NCBI GenBank assembly: GCA_003562655.1
Contig: PWUC01000091.1
Span: 1 to 18,805, forward strand
Reading direction: 5' to 3'
Length of the DNA stretch: 18,805 nucleotides
DNA from: Clostridia bacterium
GTDB lineage: Bacteria; Bacillota_E; SLMV01; PUMD01
Below the pieces are notes generated by a model. It had not been told where the DNA came from and did not search any database. It saw only the letters and a program-made list of their open reading frames with translations. Shown here one piece after another: positions 1 to 7,654 of the stretch (the stretch's first letter is position 1; each line of letters starts with the position of its first letter). The translations under genes were made by a program, and so were the position numbers.

Positions 1-2
1 TT

Positions 3-479
3 GATCTCAAGGGTTTCGATGAGGAATTCTACCGCGAAGTTGTGGGCGGGGAGCTGGCCCCGGTATTGGATGCCCTAAAACTACTGAGGGACGCGGGTGT
101 CCACATCGAAATCACCAACATTCTCATTCCTACCCTCAACGACGACATGGGGACAATAGCAAAAATGTGCGAATGGATTGTAAACGAACTGGGAACAGGG
201 GTGCCGCTTCACTTTTCCCGCTTCTATCCCCTGTATAAGCTCTCAGAACTGCCAAGGACACCTGTTTCTACCCTTGAGAATGCCCGCAGCATTGCCCTGG
301 AGACGGGACTCAGATTCGTCTATATAGCCAGGGTGACCGATCATGAAGGAGAAAACACGTTCTGCCCGGGCTGCGGCGAGAAGATCATTGATCGAGTGGG
401 GTTTGTCATTGACGCGATGCACATGGAAGACGGCAAATGCACGTACTGTGGTTCGGAAATACCCGGCAGATGGGCCTGA
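3..479 (+). CDS. amrS: AmmeMemoRadiSam system radical SAM enzyme AmrS, C-terminal part
   Basis: The open frame runs in from the left edge, so the N-terminal half with the CxxxCxxC cluster motif lies outside the window. What is visible matches the end of the AmrS/PflA-like radical SAM family: a D-L-K-G-F strand at the edge, then an H-I-E-I-T-N-I-L-I-P stretch, the H-F-S-R-F-Y-P segment, and a cysteine-rich tail with CPGCG and a later CTYCG ending in a GRWA-like sequence. AmrS family proteins carry this terminal double CxxC, which probably binds zinc or iron. The family occurs with AmrA and AmrB (MEMO-like) in a conserved but functionally undefined system; those partners would have to lie further left. 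The stop is 21 bases from the stop of the convergent gene. The product call is fairly secure; the biochemical role is not known. Confidence 0.85.
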   Translation, partial: DLKGFDEEFYREVVGGELAPVLDALKLLRDAGVHIEITNILIPTLNDDMGTIAKMCEWIVNELGTGVPLHFSRFYPLYKLSELPRTPVSTLENARSIALETGLRFVYIARVTDHEGENTFCPGCGEKIIDRVGFVIDAMHMEDGKCTYCGSEIPGRWA

Positions 480-500
480 TGGGAAAACCGGAGGCCAACT

Positions 501-1586
501 CTACTTGAGGAGCTTTCGTGCCCTTTCGAGCTGTTCCAGGGATCTTCCGTCAAGGTTGGTCAGCCCAGCTTCTTTGGCCCATTCCATTGCCTCGACATAT
601 TCCTCCGGGGTAATGGCCCGGCCTATGCGTTCGTATTCGAAGGCTCTGTATGCCACCCGGTACTGGGCCATGATGTTCACGTACGTATTCGGGGAAAGGT
701 TTTCGGCCACCCATTTGACGAATTCCCGAGTGCCGGCCACCCGGTTGGGCATTACCAGGTGGCGCACCATCAGCCCGCGTTGGGCAATGCCGCGCTCATC
801 GGAAACCAAATCTCCTACCTGGCGATGCATTTCTACTAGCGCTTCCTGTGCCTTCTCTGGGTAGTCATGAGCCTCAGCATGGTTGTAACGCTCTGCCTCC
901 TCACCGTCCATGAATTTCATGTCCGGCAGGTATATATCGACAATACCGTCCAGCATCTTTATCATTTCCAAATGCTCGTAGCCGCTCGTATTGTAGCAAA
1001 GAGGCAGATGCAACCCTCTCTTCAAGGCAATGCGCACAGCACCGAGTATGTTCGGCATGACGTGGGTTGGTGTAACGAGGTTGATGTTGTGGCATCCCCG
1101 GGTCTGGAGGTCAATCATCATCTGCGCCAGCACTTCATCGCTGACCTCTCGGCCCCTGCCCTTGTGGGCTATGGGATAGTTCTGGCAAAATACGCAACGG
1201 AGATTGCAGTTGGAAAAGAAAATCGTGCCCGAACCGTTGTTTCCTACAAGCGGAAGCTCTTCTCCGAAGTGAGGGCTGTGACTGAACACCATCGCCTCTC
1301 CCGGGGCTCTGCAGAATCCTCTTTCGCCCTCGCGGCGGTTTACCCCGCATTGGCGTGGGCAGAGCGTACATGCTTCCATTACCGCATAGGCTTCTTCCAC
1401 CCGCCCGGCGAGCTTGCCCTCATCTTCCAGTTTTGCATAGGCAGGAGAGTCTCTTAGAACCGCCTCCTTTTCTTCTTCCTCCTCCGGCACACATCCCTTC
1501 AGCAGCGCTCCGCCAGCAAGACCCAGCAGCGCCGCACCCCCGGCGAGCAGAGAATTCTTCACAAAACTCCTGCGACTCATCGTCAT
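501..1586 (-). CDS. PflX-like (COG1313) radical SAM protein with twin-arginine signal
   Basis: The start chosen is ATG 1586, about 10 bases after a G-rich site; ATG 1595 and ATG 1580 are alternatives. The N-terminus reads MSRRSFVKN, then an alanine/glycine/leucine-rich hydrophobic stretch ending L-L-K-G-C and an acidic run of glutamates. This is a Tat signal with a possible lipobox. After it come CTLCPRQCG and a GFC, the N-terminal cysteine cluster of COG1313, and then the radical SAM motif CNLRCVFC followed by QNYPIAH. Further family marks are NINLVTPTH, YNTSGYE, DIYLPDMKF and RHLVMP. COG1313 proteins are related to pyruvate formate-lyase activases, but their substrate is unknown. The oddity is the export signal on an enzyme class that normally depends on cytoplasmic SAM and reductant. 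The family call is secure; actual export is inferred from the signal only. Confidence 0.85.
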   Translation of the reverse strand: MTMSRRSFVKNSLLAGGAALLGLAGGALLKGCVPEEEEEKEAVLRDSPAYAKLEDEGKLAGRVEEAYAVMEACTLCPRQCGVNRREGERGFCRAPGEAMVFSHSPHFGEELPLVGNNGSGTIFFSNCNLRCVFCQNYPIAHKGRGREVSDEVLAQMMIDLQTRGCHNINLVTPTHVMPNILGAVRIALKRGLHLPLCYNTSGYEHLEMIKMLDGIVDIYLPDMKFMDGEEAERYNHAEAHDYPEKAQEALVEMHRQVGDLVSDERGIAQRGLMVRHLVMPNRVAGTREFVKWVAENLSPNTYVNIMAQYRVAYRAFEYERIGRAITPEEYVEAMEWAKEAGLTNLDGRSLEQLERARKLLK

Positions 1587-1676
1587 TGCATCCATGCCCC
1601 CGTGCTGATTGGTGGTAATCCAAGATCCAGGAACGTACAGCAGACAAGTACGCTGGTATCGAATATATTCTGTCAT

Positions 1677-2153
1677 GGAAATGCGGGGAAAGGCAAACTG
1701 CGGGCGGTGTGAGATTTTGCGTTTCCACCAGGTTCGTGTGGGTCGGTGCGTCTAGATGAACATCATGGTGACACCGACAACATGGTCATCGCATCCAGTG
1801 ACATGACGACGGACCATCCCCCTGATCGCCAGACTACAAGGCAGGTAGCGGGGCCAGGTTGAAAAGAAGCTTCAGCAGGCCCCGGGTGGATCTCAACAGG
1901 TGTGGATCAACGGCGATTCGTGAGGATGTCGAGACGTATCTCGGGCGCTGGATGGACTTCTTCACTGTCGACATGAACGGGAACCTGGAGTTTGTCCCAG
2001 GGGATTTGGCTGAGGCTGCAGCAGCAATCCTGGCCCTTGTCTTGGTCCTTTGAGTCTGCAATAATGGCATCATTGTCGGAGATAGCCATGCTGTATATCC
2101 ATCTGACCTGTGCCTGTCTCATCGCTCGTCGAGGAAGAAAGAAGGTAGAGACT
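1677..2153. other. Poorly explained intergenic stretch between divergent genes
   Basis: About 480 bases lie between the divergent radical SAM gene and the MATE-like gene. Apart from the weak 64-residue frame at 1859-2053, I see no recognisable gene, RNA or terminator. A TATATT that could be a -10 element for the minus-strand gene lies just inside that gene's longest possible 5' end (around 1663-1668, reading leftwards), but I find no convincing -35 partner. The end of the stretch (2131-2149) is purine-rich and serves as the ribosome binding region of the next gene. Confidence 0.3.
1859..2053 (+). CDS. Small hypothetical ORF, 64 residues, TTG start
   Basis: I do not recognise this product. 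It would start at a TTG, with only a weak GGGGCCAGG site directly before it. The N-terminus is basic, with KRSFSRPR. A middle part with YLGRWMDFFTVDMNGN looks like a plausible folded segment, and the tail is alanine/leucine-rich (AEAAAAILALVLVL). It lies in the stretch between the Tat radical SAM gene, which is divergent, and the MATE-like gene. It could be a short real gene, the end of a decayed one, or chance. The frame is closed upstream by a stop at 1823-1825, so it is not the tail of a longer intact frame. Confidence 0.25.
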   Translation: MKRSFSRPRVDLNRCGSTAIREDVETYLGRWMDFFTVDMNGNLEFVPGDLAEAAAAILALVLVL

Positions 2154-3488
2154 TTGGCTGTTGTAATGCACGATCGGCTGAGGATGAGAGCGATACTGCG
2201 GTTTCACATACCTCTTGGCATCACTTCGGTGCTCATGGCCAGCAGCCATTCCATCGTCAACTCGGGACTTGCCCGCACACCCCGCCCCGAGATTGCCCTG
2301 GCTGCCTTTGCTCTGGGCCACACGATTGCCAATCTTTTTGCATCTCCACTCTGGAGTACTCGCGATATGCTGATCGCCTTCGGTTCCGACAAGGCCAGTA
2401 TGCGCAGCGGTCTTGTCGCGGCTGCTGGAATTGCCGTGTTCGTCATGGTGTGGATGGTGCTTCTGGGCTACACGCCCTTTGGCCGCTTCGTTTACGTGGA
2501 TGTATTCGGCGCACCGGATAGTCTCTTCCCTGAGATTCTGGGTGTGGTTCGCCTGTGCCTGGCGATTCCGTTGATATACGGGGCCAGGGCATGGGCCCAG
2601 GCGGTGTTGATGCTTTCACGCAAGACAGAGTACATGACGGCGGCAACGATCGCGCGGCTGCTCGGTGGGCTTGTCATGGCCGCCTATCTTCCCCGGTTGG
2701 GGCTCCTCAGCGGCACCATGGTTGGAGCGGTAATCTGGATCGGGGGAATGGCGCTGGAGACCCTGGTATGCTGTCTTTTTGTCCTTCGGGCGAATGGCCC
2801 CTTACCCTCTCAGCCCGTTGAGGGTGAGGCAGCAAGCGTGAGGGACTGCCTGGTCTTTCTCTGGCCTCTGACAGTGAATGCACTGCTGGGCAGTCTGGTA
2901 ATGCCCCTGATCAACGCCGGGCTTTCGCGCACCGATGATCCAGAGCGGAGTCTGGCAGTGTTCAGTGTTGTCTGGTCCCTGGTGTGGGCTCTGAGCTCCT
3001 TCCTTCATATGACCCTACGCCAGACAGTCATGGTCTTTCTGAAGAATGCTCACTGGTTGCGGGTACTGCGCCGGTTTGCCCGGTATTTGCAGGTCGCCAC
3101 CTCGGCGTGTCTGGTGCTGATGACAGTGAGCGGTCTTGCCGACTGGCTCCTTGTAGGGGCGATAGGCCTGGAGCCGGCACTGGTGGGTGATGCCAGGATC
3201 GTGCTTTTCCTTCTGTCCGCATACCCCCTTTTCTGTGGGTTGGTTGACCTCAAGACGGGGGTTGCCCTGGCCTGCCGGAGGACGGGCGTCATCGGTGCTG
3301 CACGGGCAGTTGATCTCGTCGGCCTGAGCTCAGCGGTCTTCCTGCTCACCCTGGTGGTTCCCAGCTGGGGTGCTGCCATTGGGGCTGTGGCCACCATGAG
3401 CGGGCTTGTACTCAATTACCTGGCCCTGCGGTTCTTGATATCCGATGATGAAGTGATGCTCGGTGAACGGGGGATGCAAACAGACTGA
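2154..3488 (+). CDS. MATE/MOP-superfamily-like multi-pass membrane protein
   Basis: The protein is largely hydrophobic with roughly 10-12 predicted membrane segments, separated by short basic loops. The first segment begins around F-H-I-P-L-G-I-T-S-V-L, and a segment pair recurs in the second half from W-P-L-T-V-N-A-L-L-G. This gives the internal two-fold pattern of MOP flippases (MATE, Wzx, ANKH-like). The stretches reading ASPLWSTRDML and HMTLRQTVM sit at equivalent places in the two halves. The start is uncertain. TTG 2154 has AAGGT seven bases upstream and gives a short cytoplasmic N-terminus of about 10 residues. ATG 2166 is the alternative. The long in-frame extension back to 1992 lacks a ribosome binding site and I do not use it. 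Substrate unknown: drug/cation export or lipid-linked sugar flipping are both possible, and no glycan genes are nearby. Confidence 0.65.
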   Translation: MAVVMHDRLRMRAILRFHIPLGITSVLMASSHSIVNSGLARTPRPEIALAAFALGHTIANLFASPLWSTRDMLIAFGSDKASMRSGLVAAAGIAVFVMVWMVLLGYTPFGRFVYVDVFGAPDSLFPEILGVVRLCLAIPLIYGARAWAQAVLMLSRKTEYMTAATIARLLGGLVMAAYLPRLGLLSGTMVGAVIWIGGMALETLVCCLFVLRANGPLPSQPVEGEAASVRDCLVFLWPLTVNALLGSLVMPLINAGLSRTDDPERSLAVFSVVWSLVWALSSFLHMTLRQTVMVFLKNAHWLRVLRRFARYLQVATSACLVLMTVSGLADWLLVGAIGLEPALVGDARIVLFLLSAYPLFCGLVDLKTGVALACRRTGVIGAARAVDLVGLSSAVFLLTLVVPSWGAAIGAVATMSGLVLNYLALRFLISDDEVMLGERGMQTD

Positions 3489-3505
3489 TCCACTCGCCGG
3501 TCTCA

Positions 3506-3527
3506 CCTGAATTTGGAGGAAATCAGG
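3506..3527 (+). other. Hairpin downstream of the MATE-like gene, weak terminator candidate
   Basis: CCTG and ATTT pair with AAAT and CAGG around a GGAGG loop, with one bulged A, giving an eight-pair stem. It lies 18 bases after the MATE-like stop. No T-tract follows (the next bases are G and A), so classical intrinsic termination is unlikely. Confidence 0.25.
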
Positions 3528-3575
3528 GGGGGACAGTAGAATTAGTAAATAGGTGTCCGGCATCAGGTGGGCCTG

Positions 3576-3716
3576 GTGAGTGCACTCGTCTTTTCAAACA
3601 GGCTTGGCCCCGGGATTTTGCGCTGTTCGGAGGCTCTCGTATTCGGCTTTACGTATGCGTGTCCACTCTGCGTGCAGAAGAGGGTGAAGGATCGTACAGC
3701 CCATGGATCGCAATAG
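3576..3716 (+). CDS. Possible 46-residue ORF upstream of tmk
   Basis: A GTG at 3576 follows AGGTGG by five bases, a good ribosome binding spacing. The frame runs 46 codons to a TAG at 3714-3716 and overlaps the first codons of tmk. It would encode a short protein with a CPLC pair near residues 29-32 and a basic end. I do not recognise it, and it does not resemble CsfB, the small protein found two to four genes upstream of tmk in Bacillus. It may simply be a leader or a chance frame. Confidence 0.2.
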   Translation: MSALVFSNRLGPGILRCSEALVFGFTYACPLCVQKRVKDRTAHGSQ

Positions 3717-4386
3717 GGAAGAGTCCTTTCGCTGTGAGATGATCTCCTCCAGTCACAACGGTTTCTTCATATCCTTTGAGGGTGTGGAAACGTCGGGAAA
3801 GACCACCCAGGCAGACCTTCTCGTTTCATGGCTGCAGGCCCACGGACACCGCGTCGTGCAGACCCGCGAGCCGGGCGGCACTGCCCTGGGGGAGGCTGTT
3901 CGCACCTTGCTGCTGGACATGTCCGATGAAGAGGAGATGTCGGCCCGGGCTGAGACCCTGCTGTTTGCGGCAGCACGAGCTCAGCTTGTCCAGAAGATGA
4001 TACGGCCTGCCCTTGCTGCCGGTCACGTCGTGGTATGTGATCGCTATGTGGATTCAAGTGTGGCTTACCAGAGTTTCGGCCTGGGGGTCCCGCTGTCCTC
4101 GGTATGGGACATCAACAGGTTTTCAACGGGAGATCTCCTGCCCGACCTGACCTTTATCCTGGGTCGGGGAGCGGATCTTGAGTCATCGGAGAGGCGAGCA
4201 CCGACAGACCGCATTGAGGCCCGTGAGGAACGCTATCACCGACGCGTCCGCAGCGGGTATCTCTCTCTGGCCCGTCGCTTTCCAGAACGCATTTTCGTCA
4301 TTGACACGATGGGAGGAGTGCGTAGAACGGCGGGCATCATCAGGCGTGCAGTTGCAGCTCGTCTGGGGGACCGGAACAAGTCATGA
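3703..4386 (+). CDS. tmk: Thymidylate kinase (dTMP kinase)
   Basis: The enzyme phosphorylates dTMP to dTDP with ATP, in both the de novo and salvage routes to dTTP, in the cytoplasm. The 227 residues include an FISFEGVETSGKTT P-loop (residues about 22-35), TREPGG (54-59), the CDRYVDSSVAYQ block (112-123) and a LID region with arginines before an RIEAREERYHRRVRSGY helix. The P-loop reads GVETSGKT where most homologues have G-x-D-G-x-G-K-S/T. ATG 3703 has GAAGGAT about 11 bases upstream; ATG 3739 is a possible shorter start and gives the family's usual length of about 210. It heads the cluster with darA and holB, as in Bacillus. Confidence 0.93.
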   Translation: MDRNREESFRCEMISSSHNGFFISFEGVETSGKTTQADLLVSWLQAHGHRVVQTREPGGTALGEAVRTLLLDMSDEEEMSARAETLLFAAARAQLVQKMIRPALAAGHVVVCDRYVDSSVAYQSFGLGVPLSSVWDINRFSTGDLLPDLTFILGRGADLESSERRAPTDRIEAREERYHRRVRSGYLSLARRFPERIFVIDTMGGVRRTAGIIRRAVAARLGDRNKS

Positions 4387-4440
4387 TCTTCAGGCCGGAC
4401 GGATGGGTTCCATTGGGCAGAAGCTTTCAGTGGAGATGAG

Positions 4441-4782
4441 GTGAGCCAGGTGAAGCTTGTTGTGGCCGTTGTGCAGGATCGAGATGCGGTCGATCTTCTA
4501 CAAGAGTTGACAGATGCGGGATATGGAGCGACCAAGCTTTCCAGTACGGGGGGATTTCTTCGAGAGGGTAATACCACCCTCTTAGTCGGATGTGATGATG
4601 ACGATGTTGAGGCGATCACCGGCATCATAAAGCAAGTATGTCGCACAAGAGAACAGATTGTCACACCGTTGACTCCCATCAGAGGGAGTACCGGGGACTC
4701 TTTTGTGCCCTATTCCGTGGAGGTCACGGTTGGGGGGGCAACGGTCTTTGTGCTCAATGTGGACCAGTTCCTGCATGTATGA
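4441..4782 (+). CDS. darA: Cyclic-di-AMP receptor DarA (PstA/YaaQ family, PII-like)
   Basis: The 113-residue product matches the PII-like c-di-AMP receptor of Firmicutes. It begins with a K-L-V-V-A-V-V-Q-D-R-D strand and has ATKLSSTGGFLREGNTTLL (residues about 30-48), which forms part of the ligand pocket and the trimer interface. It ends with VPYSVEVTVGGATVFVLNVDQF. The start is a GTG after a GAGATGAG sequence. In Bacillus the gene also follows tmk; the small yaaR gene that comes next there is missing here and holB follows after a six-base gap. DarA trimers bind c-di-AMP between subunits, but the downstream partner is not established. Confidence 0.93.
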   Translation: MSQVKLVVAVVQDRDAVDLLQELTDAGYGATKLSSTGGFLREGNTTLLVGCDDDDVEAITGIIKQVCRTREQIVTPLTPIRGSTGDSFVPYSVEVTVGGATVFVLNVDQFLHV

Positions 4783-4794
4783 GGGAGGATGCCG

Positions 4795-5760
4795 ATGGCG
4801 GTGTCACTTGACAGGGATGTGGTGAGCGGCGACCAGCCGGTGGCGCACCGCATCCTGACCAGCGTGATGTCTCGGGATGATGTCAGTCCCGCGTACCTCT
4901 TCCACGGGTCACGGGGACTGGGGAAGCTGGCCCTTGCGCGCTGGTTTGTGATGGCGCTGATTTGTGAGGACGCCTCGCCCACAGCGAGACCCTGCCGCGC
5001 CTGTCCTGCCTGTCGCATAAGTACGGCAGGAAATCATCCGGATGTTCATATTCTGCAGCCTGCGGCTAACAGGGCGACCATCAGCATAGATCAAATACGA
5101 AAGGAAGTTCGCCCGGTGATGAGGCGCAGGACCTTTGCGGCGCGGCACAAGGTGCTCATTGTCCCCGAGGCCAACCGTCTCACACCCGAGGCGCAGAACG
5201 CTATGCTGAAGATTCTTGAGGATCCCGTGGGCAGCTCGGTGCTGGTGCTGATCTCGCCGAGTCTGGAGCCGCTTCTGCAGACGGTCCGTTCGCGCTGTGT
5301 GAAGGTCCCGTTCAAGAATCTCAGCTTCTGTGCCTTCAGCGATAGGCTGCAGCGGGTTGGTCTTGATGAAGAGGGGCGGCGCAGGGAGCTTTACCTTGTG
5401 ACCGCCGGCGATGTGGAGCTCGCCGAGGACCTGGTAAATTCTGAGTCGGCAGAGGATCGGTGGACGACGACTGAAGAGTTGACTCAACGGCTGATCGGGG
5501 AGGCGGCTCTGGCTCCCGTCGAGGTCACCCGCTGGGCGGAGAGCCTGGGGAAGGGCCGGGAGGAAGCCGTCGAGAACCTGGCTCTCCTGTTGGTGATCAT
5601 GAGAGGACACCTGCTTCCGGGTGGAGCGCGCGTATTCGCCGAGTGTGTCGATGTCATTGCCCAAACCGTGGAGGCGCTGGAAGCCTATGCCAACAGAAGA
5701 CTGGCCATTGAGGTGGCCCTGGTGAAGTTGCAGAGGCTTCTTCAGTCTCGCTATAATTGA
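4795..5760 (+). CDS. holB: DNA polymerase III subunit delta' (clamp loader)
   Basis: The protein is an AAA+-type clamp loader subunit that helps open the beta clamp. It shows the P-loop region FHGSRGLGKLALA, the four-cysteine zinc module (C of LICED, then CRACPAC), the NHPDVHIL strand, the SIDQIRKEV helix, the NAMLKILEDP box and an SRC motif in TVRSRC. The P-loop has leucine where ATP-binding members have serine or threonine, as is common in delta', which usually does not hydrolyse ATP. I use ATG 4795, six bases after AGGGAGG, and not ATG 4789, which overlaps that site. The length of 321 residues is normal. The C-terminal collar domain has little recognisable sequence. Confidence 0.92.
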   Translation: MAVSLDRDVVSGDQPVAHRILTSVMSRDDVSPAYLFHGSRGLGKLALARWFVMALICEDASPTARPCRACPACRISTAGNHPDVHILQPAANRATISIDQIRKEVRPVMRRRTFAARHKVLIVPEANRLTPEAQNAMLKILEDPVGSSVLVLISPSLEPLLQTVRSRCVKVPFKNLSFCAFSDRLQRVGLDEEGRRRELYLVTAGDVELAEDLVNSESAEDRWTTTEELTQRLIGEAALAPVEVTRWAESLGKGREEAVENLALLLVIMRGHLLPGGARVFAECVDVIAQTVEALEAYANRRLAIEVALVKLQRLLQSRYN

Positions 5761-5802
5761 CTCTGATACAGACACAGTTGCGTACGAAGGAGGCAAGAGC
5801 CC

Positions 5803-6612
5803 GTGCCGGAAGTGATTGGTGTTCGCTTCAAACGGGCCTGTAAGATATATTACTTCGATCCGAGGGGGCTCGACATCACCAGTGGAGACGATGTCATCGT
5901 TGAGACGTCTCGCGGCCTTGGGTATGGATGGGTGGTCCTCGGCCCACAAGAGGTGAAGCCGGACGAAGTAGTCAGCCCTTTGAGGCAGGTAACCAGGCTC
6001 GCGACAGAAGATGATCGCAGGAGAGTCAATGACAAGGAACTGGAGGCAAAGAAAGCGCGGCGGATCTGTCAGCGCAAGGCGGATCAGCATGATCTGAAGA
6101 TGCAGGTGATTGATGCTGAATGCGCCTTTGACGGCAGTCAGCTTCTCTTTTACTTCACCGCCGATGGCCGGGTCGACTTCCGGGAGCTCGTCCGCGACCT
6201 GGCTCGAACCTTCCACACCCGCATCGAGCTCCGCCAGATTGGTGTTCGCGATGAGGCGAAGATGATCGGCGGCATGGGCCCCTGCGGGCGTCCCTGCTGC
6301 TGTACCAGCTTCCTCGATGAGTTCTCTCCCATAACCATTCGAATGGCCAAGCGGCAGAACCTGTCGCTGAATCCCTCCAAGATATCCGGCCTGTGCGGCC
6401 GGCTGATGTGCTGCCTTCAGTATGAGGATGAGGTGTACGAGGAGGCAGAGGAGGTGCTGCCCGATCAGGGGACCAGGGTTGAGACTGCCGACGGTGGGGG
6501 AAGGGTCGTGCGGTGCAATAGCCTCGAACGCAGGGTCCACGTCAGGCTTGCGAGCGGCGAGGTTGTCAGCTATGCCCTGGATGATCTCACAATCTGCGCA
6601 GGGAGCCGGTGA
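5803..6612 (+). CDS. ricT: RicT/YaaT, PSP1-domain Fe-S protein
   Basis: In Bacillus RicT works with RicA and RicF (Y-complex) to stimulate RNase Y-dependent mRNA maturation, and it affects sporulation and competence. The PSP1 domain is visible: EVIGVRFK at the start, GVRDEAKMIGGMG in the middle, then the cysteine clusters GPCGRPCCC (C161, C165-C167) and GLCGRLMCCLQYE (C198, C203, C204) that hold the iron-sulfur centre. The length of 269 residues matches the family. The start is GTG 5803 after GGAGGC. The order holB-ricT is conserved in Firmicutes. RicA and RicF genes are not in the window. Confidence 0.92.
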   Translation: MPEVIGVRFKRACKIYYFDPRGLDITSGDDVIVETSRGLGYGWVVLGPQEVKPDEVVSPLRQVTRLATEDDRRRVNDKELEAKKARRICQRKADQHDLKMQVIDAECAFDGSQLLFYFTADGRVDFRELVRDLARTFHTRIELRQIGVRDEAKMIGGMGPCGRPCCCTSFLDEFSPITIRMAKRQNLSLNPSKISGLCGRLMCCLQYEDEVYEEAEEVLPDQGTRVETADGGGRVVRCNSLERRVHVRLASGEVVSYALDDLTICAGSR

Positions 6613-6648
6613 CCTGGCGTGTACCCCTGTGCTGGAGGTGAGGCCCAA

Positions 6649-7524
6649 GTGGCGAAGGGGGGAACCCTCTTTGTTGTCGCGACCCCCATTGGGAACCTTG
6701 AAGACATAAGCGGCAGGGCCGTGTCCGTCCTGCGGGAGGTTGATCTGGTAGCTGCTGAGGATACTCGCAGGGCCTCAATACTGTTCAGCCGCCACGGAAT
6801 CAGCACCCCCACCAGGAGTTTTCACGATCACAACAAGGAACAGATGCTGCCCCGGCTCATGGCCCGCCTGGAGCAGGGTCAGGATCTGGCCCTCATATCA
6901 GAAGCGGGCACACCGGGGATCTCTGATCCGGGGTTTTACCTTGTTAGAGCTGCGCGGAGACGGCAGATCCCGGTGATGACGGTCCCCGGTCCCTCTGCGG
7001 CCGTGGCTGCCCTGAGCATAAGCGGGCTTCCCACCGACCGGTTTTGTTTCCTGGGTTTCGCGCCCAGGGGCAGCGAGATCGAATCTTTCCTTCGCGAGGT
7101 GGCCTTCATTGACATCTCGCTGGTGTTGTTTCAGGCGCCGGGACGGGTGCCTGAGACCCTGGAAGCGATCTCCCGGGTTCTCGGAGAACGGCAGCTCAGC
7201 ATCTCACGGGAGATGACCAAGGTCTACGAGGAGACCGTGACGGGAACCCCCTCTTCCCTGGCAGACCACTACCGCCGCAACCCGGGTTCACTGCGAGGTG
7301 AGTTCACCCTGATCATTGCTCCCCCTGGGTATTCGATGGCGGAGGATGCCGGGGGAGATGCCCCACCCGGTGACGGGCACGAGGTGAAAGACGTGGTGGT
7401 TGACCAGGTGTCATTGCTCGTAGAGGCGGGCTACCGCGTGGCCGATGCGGCGAGAATCGTGGCCCGGGGACACCGGATGCCACGCAGTGATCTGTACCGC
7501 GCCTACCTTGAGCAACGCACCTGA
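6649..7524 (+). CDS. rsmI: 16S rRNA (cytidine1402-2'-O)-methyltransferase RsmI
   Basis: RsmI adds the 2'-O-methyl group to C1402 in the decoding centre of 16S rRNA, using SAM. The tetrapyrrole-methylase-type fold is clear: TLFVVATPIGNLEDIS near the start, AEDTRR, SRHGI, HDHNKE, ISEAGTPGISDPG and VTVPGPSA for SAM binding, then ISREMTKVYEE and the C-terminal HTH-like segment ending in SDLYRAYL. I place the start at GTG 6649, five bases after GGAGGTGAGG; GTG 6619 would add ten residues but has no comparable site. This gives 291 residues, normal for the family. In Bacillus the same gene (yabC) faces abrB; here two further genes separate them. Confidence 0.93.
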   Translation: MAKGGTLFVVATPIGNLEDISGRAVSVLREVDLVAAEDTRRASILFSRHGISTPTRSFHDHNKEQMLPRLMARLEQGQDLALISEAGTPGISDPGFYLVRAARRRQIPVMTVPGPSAAVAALSISGLPTDRFCFLGFAPRGSEIESFLREVAFIDISLVLFQAPGRVPETLEAISRVLGERQLSISREMTKVYEETVTGTPSSLADHYRRNPGSLRGEFTLIIAPPGYSMAEDAGGDAPPGDGHEVKDVVVDQVSLLVEAGYRVADAARIVARGHRMPRSDLYRAYLEQRT

Positions 7525-7579
7525 CGGCTGACCTGTCAATGGGCTGTCCGAAAGCGCTGCAGGATGCGGGCGGCAGAGG

Positions 7580-7609
7580 TTGAAGGAATGCAGTTGCGGG
7601 GCACACAAT
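7580..7609 (+). promoter_or_regulatory. Weak sigma-A-like promoter candidate for the deacylase gene
   Basis: TTGAAG and CACAAT are separated by 18 bases in the 130-base gap between rsmI and the deacylase gene, about 45 bases before its start codon. Both boxes match the consensus at four of six positions, so this is only a candidate. No terminator-like hairpin is visible after rsmI, and read-through transcription is equally possible. Confidence 0.22.
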
Positions 7610-7654
7610 GCCCGGATGCTTCAGTTGTAAACAGGAAAGAGGTGGACTGGATTC

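Noticed and set aside
1992..2153. N-terminal extension of the MATE-like protein back to 1992
   Set aside because: No ribosome binding site at 1992, and the extra residues do not look like part of the first membrane segment.
4909..6648. 579-codon open frame on the minus strand
   Set aside because: It lies antisense across holB and ricT, which have clear family motifs. Its own translation shows no domain, and high-GC coding DNA often leaves such mirror frames open.
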